A stretch of DNA of 27,101 nucleotides, from contig QNBX01000049.1 in the NCBI GenBank assembly GCA_003644265.1, forward strand, positions 1 through 27,101. Reading direction: 5' to 3'. Each line of letters begins with the position of its first letter. Within the stretch, counting starts at the first letter, position 1. A program made the translations under genes and the position numbers. Below are positions 23,063 to 27,101 of this stretch, piece after piece. The DNA comes from Planctomycetota bacterium. GTDB taxonomy: Bacteria; Planctomycetota; B15-G4. Below the pieces are notes generated by a model, which was not told where the DNA came from, did not search any database, and saw only the letters and a list, made by a program, of their open reading frames with translations.

Positions 23063-23142
23063 CGCGCGTCGTCGCTGTCATGCTGCGTGTGTTCGCTGTG
23101 CGCAGCGCTCGTGTTGAGCGTGTCGGGTGCTCGCTCTGTCAT
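23059..23142 (-). CDS. Possible 27-residue leader peptide upstream of glcD
   Basis: An ATG at 23142 has GAGG 9 nt upstream and opens a 27-codon frame whose TGA (23059-23061) overlaps the glcD GTG by 4 bases, the same GTGA arrangement as glcD/glcE. Because the glcD GTG lacks its own ribosome site, coupling to such a leader would explain its translation. The peptide (Thr/Ser/His/Asp-rich) matches nothing I know and codon choice is not decisive, so this is a candidate only. Confidence 0.3.
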   Translation of the reverse strand: MTERAPDTLNTSAAHSEHTQHDSDDAR

Positions 23143-23310
23143 GCCCGCAGGCCTCGTCCAGGCACGGTCGGGAGCGCCGCGCCGCCGGTCCACTCTCACG
23201 CTCAGCCCCACGGGGATCAAGTCATATGGAGGGGACGTGCCCGCGCGCACACCGACTTGGCGCCCGAGCTATGCTGCGTCCCCCAGCCCTCTCTCGACTT
23301 CGGAGTCGTC
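23143..23310. promoter_or_regulatory. Divergent promoter region of glcDEF and Mo oxidoreductase
   Basis: The region between the leader-like frame of glcD and the molybdopterin oxidoreductase start must hold both promoters. For the plus direction TATGCT at 23270-23275 may be a -10 element, about 35 bp before the ATG, but no convincing -35 is visible. No operator-like palindrome stands out and no GlcC-type regulator gene lies nearby. Confidence 0.35.
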
Positions 23311-25242
23311 ATGGCCGACGTCCGCCGCAGCGCCTGCAACCGCGACTGTCCCGACGCCTGCAGCCTGCTGGTCACGGTGGAGGACGGGCGCGCCACGGCG
23401 CTGCGCGGAGACCCGGACGACCCCGTCACGCAGGGCTTCCTGTGCGAGCGCACCGGTCGCTTCCTGACGCGGCAGTATGCCGCCGACCGGCTCACCACGC
23501 CGCTGCTGCGCAAGGGCGGCGAGCTGCAGCCGGTGAGCTGGGACGAGGCGATGTCCGTGGCGGCCGAGCAGCTGCTGGCCGCGCGCGCGGAGTCCGGCCC
23601 CGCGTCGGTGTTGCACTACCAGTCGGGGGGCTCGCTGGGCGTGCTGATGGCCCTGCCCGGCCTGCTGTTCGAGCGCTTTGGTCCCGTGACCGTCAAGCGC
23701 GGCGACATCTGCTCGGGCGCCTCGGAGGCGGCGCAGCAGGCCGATTTTGGCATCAGTGACAGCCACGATCTGTTTGACCTCGAGCACAGCCGCGCGCTGG
23801 TGTTGTGGGGCAAGAACCCGCACGTGGGCAACGTGCACCTGCTGCCCGTGCTCAAGCGGCTGCGCGCGGCGGGTGTGCCCTTCACCGGCATCGACCCGGT
23901 GCGCACCCGGCTGGCGTCCCTGTGCGATCGCTTTGTGCAGCCGCGCCCGGGCGCCGACTACGCCCTGGCCCTGGGGACGGCGCGCGCGCTCTACGACCAG
24001 GGCTGGGTCGATCAGGCCGCCGCGGCGCGCTGCGATGGGCTGGAGGCGCACCGCGCGCTGTGCCATGGCCACGACGTGCCGGACTGGGCCGAGCTGGCCG
24101 GTGTGCCCGCGGACGAGCTGCTGGCCCTGGCCCGACGGCTCAGCCAGGAAGGCCCCTGCGCCATCCTCCTGGGGTGGGGCCTGGGGCGCCGGCGCAACGG
24201 CTTCGCCACCGTGCGCGCCATCGACGCGCTGACGGTGCTGAGCGGCAACCTGGGCCTGCCCGGGGGCGGCGTCAGCTTCTACTTCAACCGCCGCGGCGCC
24301 TTCGATCTCGAGTTCCGGGGCGGTCGCGAGTTGGCACCACGCAGCCTGTCCGAGGCGCGCCTCGGCGCGGAGATCCTGGAGGCCCGGGACCCGCCCATCC
24401 GCGTGGCCTGGATCAACGCGGCCAACCCCGTGTCCATGCTGCCCGACTCACTCGTCGTGCAGCGGGCGCTGGAGCAGGTGCCCTTCGTGGTGGTGGTCGA
24501 CACCCATCCCACCGACACCACCGACGTGGCCGACCTGGTGCTGCCCACGCTCACGCTGCTGGAGGACAGCGACGTGATGGGAGCCTACGGGCACCACTGG
24601 CTGCGCAGCTCGGAGGCGGTGATCGAGCCCGCGGGCGAGGCGCGTCACGAGCTGCACATCCTGCAGGATCTGGCCGGGCGCCTGGGGCTGGGCGACGTGC
24701 TGGCCGGCAGCGTGGAGGACTGGAAGGCGCGCGTGACGCAGAGGCTCGCGGCCGCGGGCGCGGGGGTGTCGGCCATGCGCGCCGGCCCCGTGCGCAACCC
24801 CTTTGCGCCCCAGGTGCTGTTCGAGGACGGGCGCGTGGAGACGCCCAACGGGCGCGTGCAGCTCTCCGGCGACGGCCCGGACGCGGCGCCGGAGACCGAC
24901 GCCGAGTGGCCGCTCACGCTCATGGCGCTGTCCAGCCGCAGCATGCAGAGCTCGCAGCGATCGCTGCCGCTGGAGCCGGGGCCGGCGCTGGCGCGGGTGC
25001 ATCCGGACGTGGGCGCGCCCTTCGGGGACGGCGGCGAGGCCCTGCTGGAGAGCCGCAGCGGGCGCCTGCCCGTGCGCGTGCTGTTCGACCCGCTTGTGCG
25101 CCGCGACCTGGTGCTGATGGACAAGGGCGGCATGCTGCGCGACGGGTGTTGCACCAACGCGCTGATCAGCGCGCGCGAGACCGACGGCGGCGGCGGGGCG
25201 GCTTACTACGATGAGCTGGTGCGCTTGGTACCTGGGCCCTGA
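23311..25242 (+). CDS. Molybdopterin oxidoreductase (DMSO reductase superfamily, 4Fe-4S type)
   Basis: A 643-residue Mo/W-bisPGD enzyme. The N-terminus CNRDCPDAC, with Cys9, Cys13, Cys17 and a fourth Cys45, is the 4Fe-4S site of the formate dehydrogenase-like superfamily, and CPDACSLLVTVEDG...VTQGFLC strongly recalls the YoaE/YyaE-type putative oxidoreductases. VLWGKNPHVGNVHLLPVLK, GIDPVRTRLA, GWGLGRRRNG, WINAANPVSMLPD, VVDTHPTDTTDVADLVLPTLTLLE and a C-terminal MopB-like barrel (residues about 530-643) are typical. The Cys in GDICSGASEAA may be near the metal, but I cannot assign it. The substrate is unknown. No partner subunit is adjacent, so it may be a soluble single-subunit enzyme. The ATG at 23311 has GGAG 5 nt upstream. 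It diverges from glcDEF, but a shared pathway is not shown. Confidence 0.92.
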   Translation: MADVRRSACNRDCPDACSLLVTVEDGRATALRGDPDDPVTQGFLCERTGRFLTRQYAADRLTTPLLRKGGELQPVSWDEAMSVAAEQLLAARAESGPASVLHYQSGGSLGVLMALPGLLFERFGPVTVKRGDICSGASEAAQQADFGISDSHDLFDLEHSRALVLWGKNPHVGNVHLLPVLKRLRAAGVPFTGIDPVRTRLASLCDRFVQPRPGADYALALGTARALYDQGWVDQAAAARCDGLEAHRALCHGHDVPDWAELAGVPADELLALARRLSQEGPCAILLGWGLGRRRNGFATVRAIDALTVLSGNLGLPGGGVSFYFNRRGAFDLEFRGGRELAPRSLSEARLGAEILEARDPPIRVAWINAANPVSMLPDSLVVQRALEQVPFVVVVDTHPTDTTDVADLVLPTLTLLEDSDVMGAYGHHWLRSSEAVIEPAGEARHELHILQDLAGRLGLGDVLAGSVEDWKARVTQRLAAAGAGVSAMRAGPVRNPFAPQVLFEDGRVETPNGRVQLSGDGPDAAPETDAEWPLTLMALSSRSMQSSQRSLPLEPGPALARVHPDVGAPFGDGGEALLESRSGRLPVRVLFDPLVRRDLVLMDKGGMLRDGCCTNALISARETDGGGGAAYYDELVRLVPGP

Positions 25243-25339
25243 GCGGCGAGCTGCGCCGGGCCTTGCGGTGCATGCCGCCACCAGCGACTGCGCGAGTCGC
25301 GGGAGGGTGGGTGGCCGCCCGCTCACACAGGCGCGCGGC
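25243..25339. other. Short convergent gap with hairpin
   Basis: The 97-bp gap between the Mo oxidoreductase stop and the glycosyltransferase stop holds a 6-bp stem with a 5-nt loop at 25284-25300 (GCGACT and AGTCGC). This could serve as a terminator for either convergent gene, but no T-run follows. Confidence 0.35.
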
Positions 25340-27061
25340 TCAGCGAGGGCCGAAGCGGGGTTCGTAGACCGCCACCGTTTCGTCGCCTGCGCCAAAGCGG
25401 ATCACCTCGTGCACCAGGCGCTCGCTCAACCAATGCGGTTCTGTGGCCGACAGCCTGGCGACGCTCAGGACCAGGTAAGGCGTGTCGAACTCCTGCAGGC
25501 GCGAGCGCAGGATCTGGTCGTACACCGGGAGCTGGGCCGTGATGGCCGGGCGCTGGGCGTACCAACCGTCGCGCTGGCGGTGGCTCACCACGTACTGCTC
25601 CGGGCTCGTGTGCTCGGTCACCCAGCGCAGCGCCTCGATCCGGGGCAAGTGGTGCGTGCGCTGGGCGCGAGTGCCCGCGCCGGCGGCCACGATCAGCGCC
25701 AGCAGCGCCAGCAGTCTCAGCGGCAGCTTGCCTCGCCACATGCGCAGCAGCCCGATGCCCGCGGCCGGCAGCACCAGGGCCAGGGCCAGCAGCATGTGTC
25801 GGTTCGTCAGAAAGTGGCTGCGTTGGAGCTGCACCGCGCACACCAGCACCCACAGCGCGAGCATGAGCAGGCCTGCCATGGTGGCGCGGCGCCGCTCGCG
25901 TAGCAGCAGCGCGAGCCCGGGCAGGAGCAGCACGATCGTCTCGCCCCGCAGCGCGACCACGAGACGCCTGGCGGCGCCGTTGAGCGCTGCCATGACCGAC
26001 ATCCGGCGCAGGGCGGGGGGGGGCTGCTCGGGCGGCGCTTGCGGCTTGAGCCCTCGCGCGTTTGGCGCGAGTGCCGCTGAAGGTGCCGGTGCCGACGGGA
26101 GCGCCGCGGGTGCCGCGGACGCTGTCGCCACCAGCCCCATCCAGAGCGGCAGGTTCAGCGTGGGGCCCATGGCGCCCTGCCGCGGCGGGATCGCGGGGGC
26201 GGCATGGCCCGGGCGCTCGAGCGGGTCCTCCTCCGAAGGCACCAGCGGCCAACCCAGGGGGCTGTCGGCGGGCGCCTGCCACATGGGCCCGGACAGGCCG
26301 AGCCCCACGTTGGACATGGAGGGCTTGAGCGAGAGGCACCACTGTCCTGTGATCTCGTGCAGCGCCACGGCGTAGGGAGAGAGCGTGAGCAGCAGCGCCA
26401 ACGCAAACATGGCCACGCCCTTGAGTCGCGCGCGCAGCGCGGGCGCGGGGCCGCCGGCCAGCAGCCAGAGCCCCGGCGCCAGCGCAACAAAGAGCCCCTC
26501 GGCACGGGTCAGGTAGGCCAAGCCGGTGGCGACGCCCGCCGTGGCCAGCAGCGCGAGCGTTGCGCGAGCCGGGTCGGGCCGCTCGTGCGCGGACCCTGCA
26601 GGTGCTGGAACGCCGCCGCTGCGGTTGGCAGCCGAGAGCGTGGCCCACACGGCGCACAGAGCCAGGGCTGCAAACAACCCGTCGGCCTGGATGTCGGCGG
26701 TGACGTCCAGCGAGCGCGTGGCCACCGCCGCCACCAGCGCCGCCGCCGGCCCCGCTGCGCGCTCCCCCGGCAGCAGCGCGCGCGCCACCCCCCAGGCGGC
26801 CACGCACAGCAGCAGTCCCGACGCGATGGAGACCGCCAGCGCCGCGCTCTCGACGCTCCCGAAGAGCGGGCGCACCAGCGCCGTGAGCGCGCCGTACAGC
26901 GGGTGATAGGGGTGGGACAGCGCCGCGATCCAGTCGCCCTGGGCCAGGCGCTCGGCCTGCCAGAGGAAGTTGGGCCCATCGTTGAACATCATGGCCGCCC
27001 GTTGCCAGGCGACGACGCGCAGGCCCAGAGCCAGAGCGAGGATGGCGAGCAGTGAACCCAT
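25340..27061 (-). CDS. GT-C family membrane glycosyltransferase (ArnT/PMT-like)
   Basis: A 573-residue polytopic membrane protein with many hydrophobic segments. The first outer loop after the first helix reads MFNDGPNFLWQAERLAQGDW, which fits the GT-C pattern with a catalytic-type acidic residue (Asp28); further along are LAYLTRAEGLFVALAPG and a C-terminal soluble region of about 110 residues. Such enzymes transfer sugars from polyprenyl-phosphate donors to lipids or proteins on the outer face of the inner membrane. A Pro/Ala-rich loop near residues 310-350 is low complexity. The start is uncertain: the ATG at 27061 gives a good first helix, but the frame stays open to the window edge, so the true start could be upstream. 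No neighbouring gene indicates the acceptor. Confidence 0.83.
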   Translation of the reverse strand: MGSLLAILALALGLRVVAWQRAAMMFNDGPNFLWQAERLAQGDWIAALSHPYHPLYGALTALVRPLFGSVESAALAVSIASGLLLCVAAWGVARALLPGERAAGPAAALVAAVATRSLDVTADIQADGLFAALALCAVWATLSAANRSGGVPAPAGSAHERPDPARATLALLATAGVATGLAYLTRAEGLFVALAPGLWLLAGGPAPALRARLKGVAMFALALLLTLSPYAVALHEITGQWCLSLKPSMSNVGLGLSGPMWQAPADSPLGWPLVPSEEDPLERPGHAAPAIPPRQGAMGPTLNLPLWMGLVATASAAPAALPSAPAPSAALAPNARGLKPQAPPEQPPPALRRMSVMAALNGAARRLVVALRGETIVLLLPGLALLLRERRRATMAGLLMLALWVLVCAVQLQRSHFLTNRHMLLALALVLPAAGIGLLRMWRGKLPLRLLALLALIVAAGAGTRAQRTHHLPRIEALRWVTEHTSPEQYVVSHRQRDGWYAQRPAITAQLPVYDQILRSRLQEFDTPYLVLSVARLSATEPHWLSERLVHEVIRFGAGDETVAVYEPRFGPR

Positions 27062-27101
27062 GCCGCGCAGTGTGGGCGCGGGCCGCGGGCGGCACAAGCG
27101 C

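Noticed and set aside
23143..23250. Longer 63-residue version of the leader before glcD, starting with GTG at 23250
   Set aside because: It has no ribosome site; only the shorter ATG version has one.
21095..23467. A 790-codon plus-strand frame over glcD
   Set aside because: It is antisense to a clear GlcD with FAD motifs; its repeats mirror the glcD minisatellite.
25323..27095. A 590-codon open frame on the minus strand, longer than the glycosyltransferase frame it overlaps
   Set aside because: It is Arg/Ala/Gly-rich with no motif or membrane pattern; the adjacent frame gives a clear GT-C protein. High GC makes long spurious frames common.
1..27101. tRNA, rRNA, insertion sequences, prophage or defence genes
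   Set aside because: I found no cloverleaf, rRNA-like stretch, transposase or integrase motif, or known defence domains.

Overview
The window is a 27.1 kb stretch of very high-GC chromosomal DNA that is densely coding, with 18 protein genes and no recognisable RNA gene, insertion sequence, CRISPR array or phage gene. The organism is probably a diderm with a large genome. There are several exported or lipid-anchored proteins (PHP protein, six-hairpin-like lipoprotein, M3 peptidase, cyclophilin-FKBP protein), a twin-arginine-type leader on a PLP enzyme, and TIGR03546/TIGR03545-type AsmA-like sequence. The C-terminal module of the secreted PHP protein resembles tails I associate with Planctomycetota; Myxococcota is the main alternative. 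This taxonomic guess comes from memory and composition, not from a search.

Layout. On the minus strand, 1-5060 carries a signal-peptide PHP hydrolase-like protein, a KamA/EpmB-family radical SAM aminomutase and a membrane protein cut by the left edge. At 5267-6471 (minus) an SPFH membrane protein is followed by an 80-residue ribbon-helix-helix-like protein, with a 24-bp AT-rich imperfect palindrome just before the SPFH start. At 6770-9097 (minus) lies a lipoprotein with a predicted alpha/alpha-barrel; its best start is followed by an in-frame TGA at codon 4. A plus-strand operon at 9143-11702 holds thyA, folA and a membrane-anchored alpha/beta hydrolase. At 11826-14217 (minus) an exported cyclophilin-FKBP fusion is followed by a class V aminotransferase with a Tat-like leader. 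On the plus strand, 14504-18633 holds a TIGR03546-TIGR03545 fusion and an exported M3 metallopeptidase. At 18889-23062 (minus) lies glcD-glcE-glcF, divergent from a molybdopterin oxidoreductase at 23311-25242 (plus). At 25340-27061 (minus) there is a GT-C type membrane glycosyltransferase.

How the genes work together. thyA and folA form the dTMP/tetrahydrofolate cycle and overlap by 4 bases. glcD, glcE and glcF encode a complete three-subunit glycolate oxidase and are likewise tightly coupled. The SPFH/ribbon-helix-helix pair looks like a small autoregulated membrane module. The other genes are broadly metabolic or envelope functions without a shared pathway.

The most unusual features are: (a) in-frame minisatellites that insert low-complexity loops of roughly 65-70 residues into two core enzymes, dihydrofolate reductase (9-bp unit, 12 copies) and GlcD (24-bp unit, 5 copies), with smaller ones in neighbouring genes; (b) the SPFH/ribbon-helix-helix operon with its candidate operator; (c) the TGA at codon 4 of the lipoprotein gene; (d) two gene fusions. 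I did not see a defence system or another clearly new multi-gene system.
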